Shown piece by piece: positions 8,104 to 16,458 of a stretch of 36,696 nt of DNA. The stretch lies in contig CAJQQC010000074.1 of assembly GCA_905480385.1 (NCBI GenBank), forward strand, positions 1 through 36,696, given 5' to 3'. The stretch comes from an uncultured Winogradskyella sp. Its GTDB lineage: Bacteria > Bacteroidota > Bacteroidia > Flavobacteriales > Flavobacteriaceae. Each line of letters starts with the position of its first letter. The first letter of the stretch is position 1. Under the pieces are notes generated by a model that had not been told where the DNA came from, searched no databases, and saw only the letters and a list, made by a program, of their open reading frames with translations. Both the position numbers and the translations under genes were made by a program.

Positions 8104-9093
8104 TTACGAAATCAATTTCACAACATCCTTAGCAAAGTAACTCGCTATAATATTAGCTCCAGCGCGTTTAATAGATATTATTTGTTCTAGCATCACAGCA
8201 TCATGATCTAACCATCCTTTTTCGGCAGCAGCTTTGAGCATTGCATATTCTCCTGAAACTTGGTAAACAGCAATAGGCACATCAAAACTATTTCTGATAT
8301 CACGAACAATGTCTAAATAGCACAATCCTGGTTTTACCATAACAATATCTGCACCTTCATTAATATCCATTTCTGTTTCGCGAATGGCTTCCTCGCGATT
8401 AGCAGAATCCATTTGATAAGTTTTTTTGTCTTTAGGAATATCTTGGATATCTACAGGAGCAGAATCTAAAGCATCTCTAAACGGCCCATAAAAAGCTGAA
8501 GCATATTTTGCAGAATAACTCATGATACCAACATCAATTAAGTTAGATTGGTCTAATGCTTCACGAATACCCAAAATACGACCGTCCATCATATCACTAG
8601 GTGCTACAAAATCAGCACCAGCTTCAGCATGCGAAATACTCATTTCTGCTAAAACCTCGACAGTTGCGTCGTTTATTATTTTTCCGCCTTCAACAATCCC
8701 ATCGTGTCCGTATGAAGAAAATGGGTCGAGTGCGACATCAGTCATCACTAACATATCAGGGCAAACAGATTTCACAGTTTTGATAGCACGTTGCATTAAG
8801 CCCTCAGGGTTTAGCGCTTCAGTACCTTTATTATTTTTTAGGTTATCAGAAACTTTTACAAAAAGCAATACTGATTTTAATCCTAAACTCCGAAGTATTT
8901 TGATTTCGTCCTTTAGTAAGTCTAAACTGTAACGGTAGTAGTTTGGCATTGAGATAATTTCTTCTTTGACACCTGAGCCTTCAACTACAAAAAGCGGGAC
9001 TAAAAAATCATTTGGAGAGATATAGGTTTCCCTTACCAAGCTTCTAATGGCTTCGTTTGTTCTTAATCTTCTATTTCTTCGAATTGGAAACAT
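8104..9093 (-). CDS. hemB: delta-aminolevulinic acid dehydratase (porphobilinogen synthase)
   Basis: HemB condenses two 5-aminolevulinate molecules to porphobilinogen in the cytosol. The Schiff-base lysines are seen in YSAKYASAFYGPFRDA (K196) and VMVKPGL (K254). The metal segment reads TDVALDPFSSYGHDG, without the three cysteines of zinc enzymes, so this belongs to the Mg2+/K+-type group. I chose the ATG at 9093, giving MFPIRRNRRLR, the usual family start, 11 bp past the hemF stop. An ATG at 9117 would add eight residues (MGVLNNKT) and overlap hemF by 13 bp. It is part of the minus-strand heme operon. Confidence 0.96.
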   Translation of the reverse strand: MFPIRRNRRLRTNEAIRSLVRETYISPNDFLVPLFVVEGSGVKEEIISMPNYYRYSLDLLKDEIKILRSLGLKSVLLFVKVSDNLKNNKGTEALNPEGLMQRAIKTVKSVCPDMLVMTDVALDPFSSYGHDGIVEGGKIINDATVEVLAEMSISHAEAGADFVAPSDMMDGRILGIREALDQSNLIDVGIMSYSAKYASAFYGPFRDALDSAPVDIQDIPKDKKTYQMDSANREEAIRETEMDINEGADIVMVKPGLCYLDIVRDIRNSFDVPIAVYQVSGEYAMLKAAAEKGWLDHDAVMLEQIISIKRAGANIIASYFAKDVVKLIS

Positions 9094-9104
9094 AGTTTTA
9101 TTAT

Positions 9105-10010
9105 TTAAGACACCCAATCAATAGGGTTTTGTAATACTTTAATTAATTTTTCTTCTTCGCTACTAGCTTCTGGATGATGGTCGTAAACCCATTGTACATG
9201 TGGTGGTAGACTCATGAGAATACTCTCAATCCTACCGTTTGTTTTTAGACCAAATAAAGTGCCTTTATCGTGCACCAAATTAAATTCCACATAGCGACCA
9301 CGTCTAATTTCTTGCCAGTTGCGTTGGGCTTCAGTATAATCTAAATCTTTTCTTCTTTCTACAATTGGTACATAAGCATCAAGAAAACTGTCACCAATTT
9401 CTGTGACAAAGTTATACCAATCTTGCATTTGAATCACCTCGTTGGCTTTACAATAATCGAAGAATAAGCCACCAATCCCACGAGCTTCATTTCTGTGAGC
9501 ATTATAAAAATACTCGTCACAACGCGACTTATATTTTGGATAAAATTCAGCATTGTGTTTATCACAAGCGGTTTTACATACTTGATGAAAATGTTTAGCG
9601 TCTTCATCAAATAAGTAATAAGGCGTTAAGTCTTGCCCACCACCAAACCATTGGTCAACAATATTACCAACAGCATCATACATTTCAAAATAACGCCAGT
9701 TTGCATGGACAGTGGGCACCATTGGGTTTTTTGGATGTAAAACCAAGCTCAAACCACAAGCAAAGAAGTTAGCGTCAGCAACATCAAAATGCTGCTGCAT
9801 GGTTTTTGGCAACTGACCATGAACAGCAGAAATATTCACACCGCCTTTTTCAAAAACATAACCGTTTTCTATGACTCTAGTTCTTCCGCCTCCACCTTCT
9901 GGTCGTTTCCATATATCTTCTTGAAACTGTGCTACACCATCAACTGCTTCAAGTTTTGAAGTGATACGATCTTGCAAAATTTGTATGTATTCGTAAAATT
10001 TATCTTTCAT
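9105..10010 (-). CDS. hemF: oxygen-dependent coproporphyrinogen-III oxidase
   Basis: The 301-residue protein carries the HemF signatures WFGGGQDLTPYYLF, HNAEFYPKYK and EARGIGGLFFDY. The family uses O2 to decarboxylate two propionates of coproporphyrinogen III to vinyls, so this step needs air. The ATG at 10010 (MKDKFYEY) is preferred over the TTG at 10022, and it overlaps the acetyltransferase gene by 11 bp, suggesting coupling. No HemN/HemZ radical-SAM alternative is present in the window. Confidence 0.95.
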   Translation of the reverse strand: MKDKFYEYIQILQDRITSKLEAVDGVAQFQEDIWKRPEGGGGRTRVIENGYVFEKGGVNISAVHGQLPKTMQQHFDVADANFFACGLSLVLHPKNPMVPTVHANWRYFEMYDAVGNIVDQWFGGGQDLTPYYLFDEDAKHFHQVCKTACDKHNAEFYPKYKSRCDEYFYNAHRNEARGIGGLFFDYCKANEVIQMQDWYNFVTEIGDSFLDAYVPIVERRKDLDYTEAQRNWQEIRRGRYVEFNLVHDKGTLFGLKTNGRIESILMSLPPHVQWVYDHHPEASSEEEKLIKVLQNPIDWVS

Positions 10011-10539
10011 TATATAATTCAAATAATTCCATATTTAAAGGTTTTTCACCTTGAGGCGCGTATTCTTCTTTAAGAGTTTTTACCCATTTAAAATTATTTT
10101 TTTCTGCAACTTTTACACTAGCAACATTGGTTTTATGAGCTATGATTTGAAGCGTCTCTATTCCCAAATTTTTAAAGGCCAGTTTTGATAATGCTTTTAT
10201 AGATTGTGAGATTAAGCCTTTATTTCCATATTCATAGCCAATACAATAGGCAAATTCACCTTGTTTTTTATCCCAATCGAGTTCTTTTATATAGATAAGT
10301 CCAGCGAGTTTCCTTTTTTCGGAATGCTTTAAAGTAAATAAAAACTGCTCTCTATTTTCAAAAGCTTTAACTTTACTTTCAACAAAATATTGGGATAATG
10401 TTGGGTTTAAGTTTTGCTTAAGAGTTTCAGGAAAATAACGTTTAATGCGGTCTTTGTTTGCAACGACTAAATCACAAATCTTCCAAGCATCTCCGGTATG
10501 GATAGGATTGATTTCGTAACCGTTAAATTGAGCAACCAT
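10000..10539 (-). CDS. GNAT family N-acetyltransferase (RimJ/RimL-like)
   Basis: The 179-residue protein has the GNAT pattern of RimJ/RimL-type enzymes: LAGLIYIKELDWDKKQGEFAYCIG, then the acetyl-CoA loop YEYGNKGLISQSIKAL and the C-terminal IAHKTNVASVKVAEKNNFKWVKTL. Such enzymes acetylate N-terminal amino groups, ribosomal proteins or small molecules; the substrate is unknown. It overlaps the EI24 gene by 1 bp (TAATG) and hemF by 11 bp, so it is embedded in the heme operon. Confidence 0.85.
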   Translation of the reverse strand: MVAQFNGYEINPIHTGDAWKICDLVVANKDRIKRYFPETLKQNLNPTLSQYFVESKVKAFENREQFLFTLKHSEKRKLAGLIYIKELDWDKKQGEFAYCIGYEYGNKGLISQSIKALSKLAFKNLGIETLQIIAHKTNVASVKVAEKNNFKWVKTLKEEYAPQGEKPLNMELFELYNER

Positions 10540-11327
10540 TATCTGTTTTCAATTATTTCAAAAGGTTCAAAGCCAATATGTTCTCCCTCATCATCGTCAA
10601 ACAATAAGTCTACAGTAATAATAGTAGCTGATGTTACACTTAGGGGCAATACAAGTATTACCCCAATAACAGGAATAAATAATAATATTAAAAACCCGAT
10701 ACCGTTTCCTATAGCAAGACCTCTATGTTTTTTTATAAAAGAAATACTTTCTCTATAACTAAAGTGTCGTTCTAAAGTATAGTCCATATTTGAAACTCCT
10801 GCGTAGTAGGATTGCACTAAAAACAGTAATGCAGTAGAAAAAATATTTACTACTGGAATGAACTTTAATAAAAGAATGGGTAATGTGTAAATAAGCTCTT
10901 TTGCTAAATTTCTCACTCCAATGCGTATACTTCGGACAAATTGTTTTGCAAAAGTTGTATTAGTATGATTTTCGGCAGGTTGTCCTGTATAATATTCTTC
11001 TATTTTTTCTGAAACAGGACTCATAAAAGGTGATGATAGAGCCATTATAATGTGCTTATACATAATAAGTCCTAGGGCAAAAAGTATGATTCCACTAATA
11101 AACGTTGAAATTGCAGTAAATGTAACTTTACCAAAATCCCATTGCCAAATACCAGAAATCCATTCGCCTAAATCATCAGAGAGTCCATAGGCTGATGCAA
11201 AAATCAAAATAAAAACAGCTAGGCTTATGAGCATAGGTATAACAAAGTACTTCCATAATTTCAGTTTAGAAATTAAACTGTATGTACCAGTATAAACTTG
11301 TAGTCCTTTGAGTATATTTTGAATCAT
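10539..11327 (-). CDS. EI24/CysZ-like integral membrane protein
   Basis: The 262-residue protein shows four to five hydrophobic segments (near 30-55, 70-95, 145-170 and 205-235) and the motif AGVSNMDYTLERHFSYRESISFIKKHRGLAIGNG. The latter is characteristic of EI24-domain proteins, which include the sulfate transporter CysZ. The N-terminus is cytosolic. It sits between hemE and the acetyltransferase gene. A role in porphyrin or iron-related transport is only an inference from position. A perfect 8-bp inverted repeat lies 17 bp before its start. Confidence 0.82.
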   Translation of the reverse strand: MIQNILKGLQVYTGTYSLISKLKLWKYFVIPMLISLAVFILIFASAYGLSDDLGEWISGIWQWDFGKVTFTAISTFISGIILFALGLIMYKHIIMALSSPFMSPVSEKIEEYYTGQPAENHTNTTFAKQFVRSIRIGVRNLAKELIYTLPILLLKFIPVVNIFSTALLFLVQSYYAGVSNMDYTLERHFSYRESISFIKKHRGLAIGNGIGFLILLFIPVIGVILVLPLSVTSATIITVDLLFDDDEGEHIGFEPFEIIENR

Positions 11328-11343
11328 CTTTTCTAGTTTTTGA

Positions 11344-11364
11344 TTAATAGAAATTATCTATTAA
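11344..11364. promoter_or_regulatory. 8-bp perfect inverted repeat in the hemE-EI24 gap
   Basis: TTAATAGA (11344-11351) and its exact complement TCTATTAA (11357-11364) flank the 5-bp spacer AATTA, in the largest gap of the heme operon (84 bp). It could be a protein-binding operator controlling the distal half, or a weak RNA hairpin in the EI24 leader. No clear TAnnTTTG promoter box is seen next to it. Confidence 0.4.
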
Positions 11365-11411
11365 AGAAGACGCATAAACATGACAGGTGTTACGTTAAAA
11401 GTCTCAACAAT

Positions 11412-12437
11412 TTAAGATTTATATTCTTTTACCGCATCAATAAATGCTTTAGCATTATCAAGCGGTATATTTGGTAAAATACCGTGACCTAAATTTACGA
11501 TGTATTTATCTTTTCCGAAATCGTCAATCATTTGATGCACCATCTTTTTAATTTCTGCTGGTGGCGAAAACAATCGTGTTGGATCAAAGTTACCTTGTAA
11601 AGTAATATTTCCACCTGTTAAATAACGTGCGTTCCCAGCAGAACATGTCCAATCTATACCCAATGCCGAAGCACCAGATTTAGCCATTTCACCTAATGCA
11701 AACCAACATCCTTTTCCAAAAGCAATAACAGGAGTTTCGTCTTTTAAAGCATCAATAATTTGCTGAATATATTGCCATGAAAATTCTTGATAATCTACTG
11801 GAGACAACATGCCGCCCCAAGAATCAAATACTTGTACAGCATTAACACCAGCTTTTACTTTTTCCTTTAAGTACGCAATGGTGGTATCTGTTATTTTTTG
11901 CAATAATTGATGTGCAGCAATAGGATTTGTAAAACAAAATTCTTTGGCTTTATCAAAGTTTTTTGAGCCTTGACCTTGTACACAATAGCATAGTATGGTC
12001 CATGGAGAACCGGCAAAACCAATCAAAGGAACTTCATCGTTAAGCTTTTCTTTAGTTGCTTTTATAGCTTGATAAACATAATCTAACTCTACTGTAACAT
12101 CTGGTACAATTACATTATCTACATTTTTTTGAGAGCGAATAGGATTTGGCAAGTATGGGCCAAAGTTTGGTTTCATCTGCACCTCGATATTCATTGCCTG
12201 AGGAATGACTAAAATATCAGAAAACAAAATTGCGGCATCCATACCATATCTCCGAATAGGTTGAACTGTAATTTCACTAGCTAATTCTGGTGTTTGGCAA
12301 CGTGTAAAGAAATCGTATTTTGCTTTTATTTCCATAAATTCTGGCAAATAACGACCAGCCTGACGCATCATCCATACTGGAGGACGGTTTACAGTTTCTC
12401 CTTTTAGAGCTCTTAAAAATAAATCGTTCTTAATCAT
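11412..12437 (-). CDS. hemE: uroporphyrinogen decarboxylase
   Basis: The 341-residue length is usual for HemE, which removes four carboxyl groups from uroporphyrinogen III to give coproporphyrinogen III. The N-terminal signature [16 protein letters not shown] (about 19-34) supplies the active-site Arg residues. The second signature [16 protein letters not shown] is near 140-155, and [11 protein letters not shown] is close to the C-terminus. It starts 3 bp after the hemCD stop. Confidence 0.97.
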   Translation of the reverse strand: MIKNDLFLRALKGETVNRPPVWMMRQAGRYLPEFMEIKAKYDFFTRCQTPELASEITVQPIRRYGMDAAILFSDILVIPQAMNIEVQMKPNFGPYLPNPIRSQKNVDNVIVPDVTVELDYVYQAIKATKEKLNDEVPLIGFAGSPWTILCYCVQGQGSKNFDKAKEFCFTNPIAAHQLLQKITDTTIAYLKEKVKAGVNAVQVFDSWGGMLSPVDYQEFSWQYIQQIIDALKDETPVIAFGKGCWFALGEMAKSGASALGIDWTCSAGNARYLTGGNITLQGNFDPTRLFSPPAEIKKMVHQMIDDFGKDKYIVNLGHGILPNIPLDNAKAFIDAVKEYKS

Positions 12438-12440
12438 AAA

Positions 12441-14018
12441 TTAAACGTAGTATTCATTTACTAATTCTATCACACTCTCAACTGTTGGTACTTTGGCAAC
12501 CCTGATGTCTTCAAAGTGTTTTTTTGCTTTATTCGCAGTTGTTTCTCCAATGCAAAATGCAATACCGTTTGCTTCGTTGTGCTTTAAAAAACTGTCGACT
12601 GTGGATGGGCTATAAAACATTATACCATCTACATCATCTTCTAGTTTTATAGCATCATATTTGGTTTGATAAGCTTCAACTTCATTAACCATAATATTAT
12701 TTTCAGTTAAAATATTTGGTAAATCGTCCAAACGTAAATCACTACAGAAATAAGTGACTTCTGTACCTTCAATATATTCTACTAAATAGTTAGCTAATTT
12801 TTTAGCATTTGACGCCATATAGGTGACTTTACCAATTCGCTTTTCAATAGTACGTTTAGTGCGTCGGCCAACACAATAGATGTTTTTGAATTGTAATTCT
12901 ACAGCAGAAAAGCTAGTCAATAAGGCTTCAACAGCATTTTGACTTGTAATTATTACATTCTGAATTTTGTTGCCAACAACTTTTTTATGAATTCTATTAA
13001 GACTGATTTTTATTGCATCATTACTTTCAGAAACCACCTTGTTATGAAACAATAGTTTTTGGTCTTCGGTTAATGTTTTTGTCGAATAAATAGTCGTCTT
13101 TTTATCGCTGCGCTGTAATTGGTCTATTAAGGTTTTTCCACCTTTTTCAATCACATAATTTGCACAGAATTCTGCTATACTATCATGTTTTCCCAGAGGA
13201 ACAACTTTAGTGACTTCAATTTTGCGAGAACCATCTTTGCTCAATAGAATGCCTTTAAAATGAACTTCTTCGTCTTTATTCACATAACAGATTGCGCCGA
13301 TTGGAGCAGTACATCCACCTTCAAGTCGATTCAAAAATTCACGTTCAATAGTTGTGCCTATTTCAGTTTCTCTGTGGTTAATTTCTTTACAAATCTCCCT
13401 AACTTCTTCATCTTCTTCTAAGGCAGCAACCATAACCGCACCTTGAGCAGGCGCAGGAATCATCCAATGTAGATTAATAGAATTCTCTGGTGTGATGTTT
13501 AAACGACCCAAACCAGCACCGGCAAATATGGCACCATTCCAATCGTTGTTTTTTAATTTTTCGAGTCTAGAATTTACATTCCCTCTTAATCCTACAATTG
13601 TATGAGTAGGGTAACGATTAAGCCATTGTGCACGACGACGTAAACTACCAGTAGCAATAACTGCATCTTTAGCGGATAGAAATTCTTCATTCTTCTTGAA
13701 AACTAGCGTATCGTTAATATTTCCACGCTTTAAAACAGCTGCTTGCACAATACCTTTTGGTAGAATGGTTGGTACATCTTTTAAGGAGTGTACGGCAATA
13801 TCAATATCACCATTAAGCATAGCTATATCTAGAGTCTTTGTAAAAATTCCTGTGATACCAAGCTCATATAAAGGCTTATCTAAAACAATATCACCTGTTG
13901 ATTTTACAGGCACTAATATGGTTTTATAACCTAAATGCTCTAATTGAGATTGAACTGTTTTTGCTTGCCACATAGCGAGCTGGCTGTCGCGTGTGCCAAT
14001 GCGAATTATTCTAGACAT
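12441..14018 (-). CDS. hemCD: fused hydroxymethylbilane synthase - uroporphyrinogen-III synthase
   Basis: The 525-residue product joins two enzymes. Residues 1-300 are porphobilinogen deaminase: IRIGTRDSQLAMWQA, VHSLKDVPT with catalytic Asp81, LRGNVNSRLEKL, and RLEGGCTAPIGA with Cys236, which holds the dipyrromethane cofactor. Residues about 308-525 have the weakly conserved HemD fold, with the tail ITSQNAVEALL, FYSPSTVDSFL and CIGETTANKAKK typical of uroporphyrinogen-III synthase. A fusion would channel the unstable hydroxymethylbilane straight to cyclisation. The start overlaps the end of hemA by 8 bp. The two domains are separated by a short charged linker near 300-308. Confidence 0.95.
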   Translation of the reverse strand: MSRIIRIGTRDSQLAMWQAKTVQSQLEHLGYKTILVPVKSTGDIVLDKPLYELGITGIFTKTLDIAMLNGDIDIAVHSLKDVPTILPKGIVQAAVLKRGNINDTLVFKKNEEFLSAKDAVIATGSLRRRAQWLNRYPTHTIVGLRGNVNSRLEKLKNNDWNGAIFAGAGLGRLNITPENSINLHWMIPAPAQGAVMVAALEEDEEVREICKEINHRETEIGTTIEREFLNRLEGGCTAPIGAICYVNKDEEVHFKGILLSKDGSRKIEVTKVVPLGKHDSIAEFCANYVIEKGGKTLIDQLQRSDKKTTIYSTKTLTEDQKLLFHNKVVSESNDAIKISLNRIHKKVVGNKIQNVIITSQNAVEALLTSFSAVELQFKNIYCVGRRTKRTIEKRIGKVTYMASNAKKLANYLVEYIEGTEVTYFCSDLRLDDLPNILTENNIMVNEVEAYQTKYDAIKLEDDVDGIMFYSPSTVDSFLKHNEANGIAFCIGETTANKAKKHFEDIRVAKVPTVESVIELVNEYYV

Positions 14019-15261
14019 TCTTGGTTGTTTCTAACTGAAATATTTTTTTGATGAGCTCGATGCTTTCATCTGAAGAATTTGAATCTTCTCTTAAATGGTG
14101 TGCAAACTGATTTGTTATTTTCTGAATAAGATTACTTGAAATTAATTCGGCTTGTTCTTCGTTAAAATTATCAAGCTTTTTGCGTTGCGTTAAGAATTCA
14201 GAATTTTTCAAATCCGTCAACTTATGTTTTATTGCCTGAATTGTAGGTACAAATTTTAAAGTATCCAACCAAGCATTGAACTCAGTATTGATTTCATAAA
14301 TAATAGTTTCAGCAGCCGGAATATAGGCTTTACGTTTTTCTAGAGTCTCGTCAGTAATCTTAGCTAAATCATCCAAATGAACTAATGTAATGTTTTCTAA
14401 ATCTCTAACATCTTCATTGACATTTTTTGGAATGGATAAATCAAGAATTAGTAATGGCTTTTTAGTTTGGATTAATGATTTGTAAACTGTCGGGTCTTGA
14501 GCCCCAGTTGCCACAATTACGATATCAGAGATATTAATTTCTTCCTGTAAATTTCTGTAATCTTTGACTAAAAGATTGAACTTTCCTGCAACAGCTTCAG
14601 CTTTATCTTTAGTTCTATTAATAAGCGTGATGTGAGTATTTTTTGTATGTTTTACCAAATTTTCACAAGTATTACGGCCTATTTTACCAGTTCCAAAAAG
14701 GAGAATATTCTTTTCGGAAATGTGCTTAACGTTGCTCATTATATATTGAACAGAAGCAAAAGAAACAGATGTTGCTCCTGAAGATAATTCCGTTTCTGTT
14801 TTAATGCGTTTACTGGCTCTAATAACTGAGTTTACCAATCGTTCTAAGTAAGAATTTAATAATCCATCATTTTTAGATTTTTTTGCACCTGATTTTAGCT
14901 GCCCAATAATTTCGAAATCTCCCAAGATTTGACTATCTAAACCAGAACCAACCTTGAACATGTGAGAAATAGCATCATTGTTTTTGTGTACGTAAGCAAC
15001 ATTTTGAAATTCTTCGACTGTTCCTTTTGTGTTATCACAAAGCAAATCAATAAGTATACAGGGACGTTCTGCGAAACCATAAATCTCAGTTCGATTGCAT
15101 GTAGAAACTAACAGTAAGCTTTTTATACCTTTAGTTCTGGCTTGCTTTAAAATGGCAATTTTTGCGGTCTCACTGAGGCTAAAGTGACCACGTACTTCGG
15201 CATCAGCCTTTTTATAGCTAAGCCCAATTGCATAAAAATTCGTGTTTCTCTGTTGTTGCAT
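14011..15261 (-). CDS. hemA: glutamyl-tRNA reductase
   Basis: This 416-residue enzyme reduces glutamyl-tRNA(Glu) to glutamate-1-semialdehyde with NADPH, the first committed step of C5-pathway heme synthesis. The nucleophilic Cys55 lies in LLVSTCNRTEIYG. The glutamate-recognition region GSGLDSQILGDFEIIGQ is near 107-123, the NADPH Rossmann loop LLFGTGKIGRNTC near 186-198, and a helical dimerisation tail follows. It is the first gene of the minus-strand operon and is transcribed away from the araC-like gene. A TAnnTTTG-type box lies 34 bp upstream. The next enzyme, HemL, is not encoded in this window. Confidence 0.97.
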   Translation of the reverse strand: MQQQRNTNFYAIGLSYKKADAEVRGHFSLSETAKIAILKQARTKGIKSLLLVSTCNRTEIYGFAERPCILIDLLCDNTKGTVEEFQNVAYVHKNNDAISHMFKVGSGLDSQILGDFEIIGQLKSGAKKSKNDGLLNSYLERLVNSVIRASKRIKTETELSSGATSVSFASVQYIMSNVKHISEKNILLFGTGKIGRNTCENLVKHTKNTHITLINRTKDKAEAVAGKFNLLVKDYRNLQEEINISDIVIVATGAQDPTVYKSLIQTKKPLLILDLSIPKNVNEDVRDLENITLVHLDDLAKITDETLEKRKAYIPAAETIIYEINTEFNAWLDTLKFVPTIQAIKHKLTDLKNSEFLTQRKKLDNFNEEQAELISSNLIQKITNQFAHHLREDSNSSDESIELIKKIFQLETTKNV

Positions 15262-15294
15262 TCGCTCGTTTACCTGACTTTGGAATTAACAATG

Positions 15295-15302
15295 CAAATG
15301 TA
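15295..15302 (-). promoter_or_regulatory. hemA promoter, Bacteroidota -7 box
   Basis: On the minus strand this reads TACATTTG, an exact match to TAnnTTTG. It is 34 bp upstream of the hemA ATG, giving a leader of roughly 27 nt. I see no convincing TTG at the usual -33 distance. Confidence 0.55.
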
Positions 15303-15382
15303 ATTTGGTTAATAACATAAAAATAACGCTAGAAGAACTTAAAATGCCGTTTTTGGTTTTTTAACTTCATTTTTTAATAAAA

Positions 15383-15398
15383 TATGATTAATATCATA
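15383..15398. promoter_or_regulatory. inverted repeat overlapping the araC promoter
   Basis: TATGAT (15383-15388) and ATCATA (15393-15398) are perfect complements around TAAT. The right arm overlaps the first bases of the -7 box at 15397. A protein bound here would block the araC promoter, so it is a candidate operator, possibly for autoregulation. Confidence 0.4.
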
Positions 15399-15404
15399 CT
15401 TTTG
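15397..15404 (+). promoter_or_regulatory. araC promoter -7 box, followed by a small hairpin
   Basis: TACTTTTG matches TAnnTTTG exactly and is 57 bp before the araC ATG. A 5-bp hairpin, GCCCT/AGGGC with a 7-nt loop (15404-15420), starts at its last base and would lie at or near the 5' end of the transcript. Confidence 0.55.
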
Positions 15405-15461
15405 CCCTAAAATAAAGGGCTGATAAGTCTATAGTTTAGAACGAATCTAAATAACAACAAT

Positions 15462-16361
15462 ATGAATTTAGGAAATAATATCTCAAAAAGTATCGCTAAA
15501 GGGTCTTTTGATGAAACTTATATGGAAAAAGGCTTTTTTATACTAACATATAAGAATGATAACAAGAATATTGAAGTCGTAGAGCGGAACATAGATAGTA
15601 GTTATATTCAGTTTCATTTCTGCACAAAAGGCGAAGCTTCTTTTGTATTTAATCATGGGACATATAGGCTTCCTATTCTTAACGATACATCATTGTTGTT
15701 GTATAATCCCCAAAGAGATTTGCCAATTCATTTAGAAGTTCAACCTAATTGTTGGTTGGTATCATTGGTAATATCATTGGAAAAGTTTCATGGGCTATTC
15801 TCACAAGATACATCTTATGTCACGTTTTTATCTGATGATAATCGTGACAAAAAATATTATAAAGATGGGATTGTTTCACCATCAATGGCTGTGGTTTTAA
15901 ATCAGTTGTTGAGCTTTAATCTTAATAATTCCATAAAGCCTTTGTATTACAAAGGAAAAGCTTACGAAATGCTAAGCCTATTTTTTAATAGAAGTCAAGA
16001 TGCAAATATTGAGCAATGTCCATTTTTGGTAGATGAGGAAAATGTAGCAAAGCTTAAAAAAGCTAAAGATATTATTATTGCTCAAATGTCAGAACCGCCA
16101 ACGTTGCAAGAATTGGCAGATACAATAGGTCTAAGTCTTAAGAAACTTAAAGAAGGTTTTAAGCAGATTTATGGAGATTCGGTTTTTAGTTTCCTATTTG
16201 ATTATAAGATGGAAGTTGCTAGACAACTTCTAGAATCAGGTGATTATAACGTTAATGAAGTTGGGCTAAGAGTGGGTTACAGTACCGCAAGTCATTTTAT
16301 TGCAGCTTTTAAAAAGAAATATGGGACAACACCTAAAAAATATATTACTGAGACTAATTAA
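15462..16361 (+). CDS. AraC family regulator, PchR-like subgroup
   Basis: The 299-residue protein has an unassigned N-terminal sensing domain (1-200) and a C-terminal AraC double helix-turn-helix (about 205-297): LQELADTIGLSLKKLKEGFKQIYG and VNEVGLRVGYSTASHFIAAFKKKYGTTPKKYI. The LKKLKEGFKxIYGxxVFxFL pattern resembles PchR-type iron/siderophore regulators. It is divergent from hemA and 97 bp upstream of hemH, so a role as iron- or heme-responsive regulator of both arms is a fair inference. The ligand is not known. Motifs in its leader may serve autoregulation. Confidence 0.88.
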   Translation: MNLGNNISKSIAKGSFDETYMEKGFFILTYKNDNKNIEVVERNIDSSYIQFHFCTKGEASFVFNHGTYRLPILNDTSLLLYNPQRDLPIHLEVQPNCWLVSLVISLEKFHGLFSQDTSYVTFLSDDNRDKKYYKDGIVSPSMAVVLNQLLSFNLNNSIKPLYYKGKAYEMLSLFFNRSQDANIEQCPFLVDEENVAKLKKAKDIIIAQMSEPPTLQELADTIGLSLKKLKEGFKQIYGDSVFSFLFDYKMEVARQLLESGDYNVNEVGLRVGYSTASHFIAAFKKKYGTTPKKYITETN

Positions 16362-16370
16362 AAAAGTCTT

Positions 16371-16382
16371 AAAACTATACTA
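16371..16382 (+). promoter_or_regulatory. AAAACTATACTA motif upstream of hemH
   Basis: This 12-mer also occurs, inverted, upstream of the second AraC-type gene (29925-29936). A close form is at 29839-29850 and the core AAACTATAG occurs on the minus strand at 15429-15437 in the first araC leader. All four are intergenic, so it is a candidate regulator-binding site. Confidence 0.35.
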
Positions 16383-16432
16383 ATATTATAAAATTCAATA
16401 CTACTATCTCAACCCATTAGTAAATTACATTG

Positions 16433-16440
16433 TATTTTTG
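16433..16440 (+). promoter_or_regulatory. hemH promoter -7 box
   Basis: TATTTTTG matches TAnnTTTG exactly, 18 bp before the hemH ATG at 16459. Transcription would begin close to the start codon, giving a very short leader. This makes hemH separately transcribable from araC. Confidence 0.5.
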
Positions 16441-16458
16441 TATTTGAAAAAATGAAAG

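Noticed and set aside
8522..8932. A 136-codon ORF on the + strand opposite hemB
   Set aside because: It is the antisense shadow of a fully conserved hemB and its product has no family features; the same holds for the long ORFs opposite the enoyl-CoA hydratase (24067-24441) and bacilliredoxin (32583-32924) genes.
9093..9117. The longer hemB start at 9117
   Set aside because: It would overlap hemF by 13 bp and add MGVLNNKT, which is not typical; the ATG at 9093 is preferred, though not proven.
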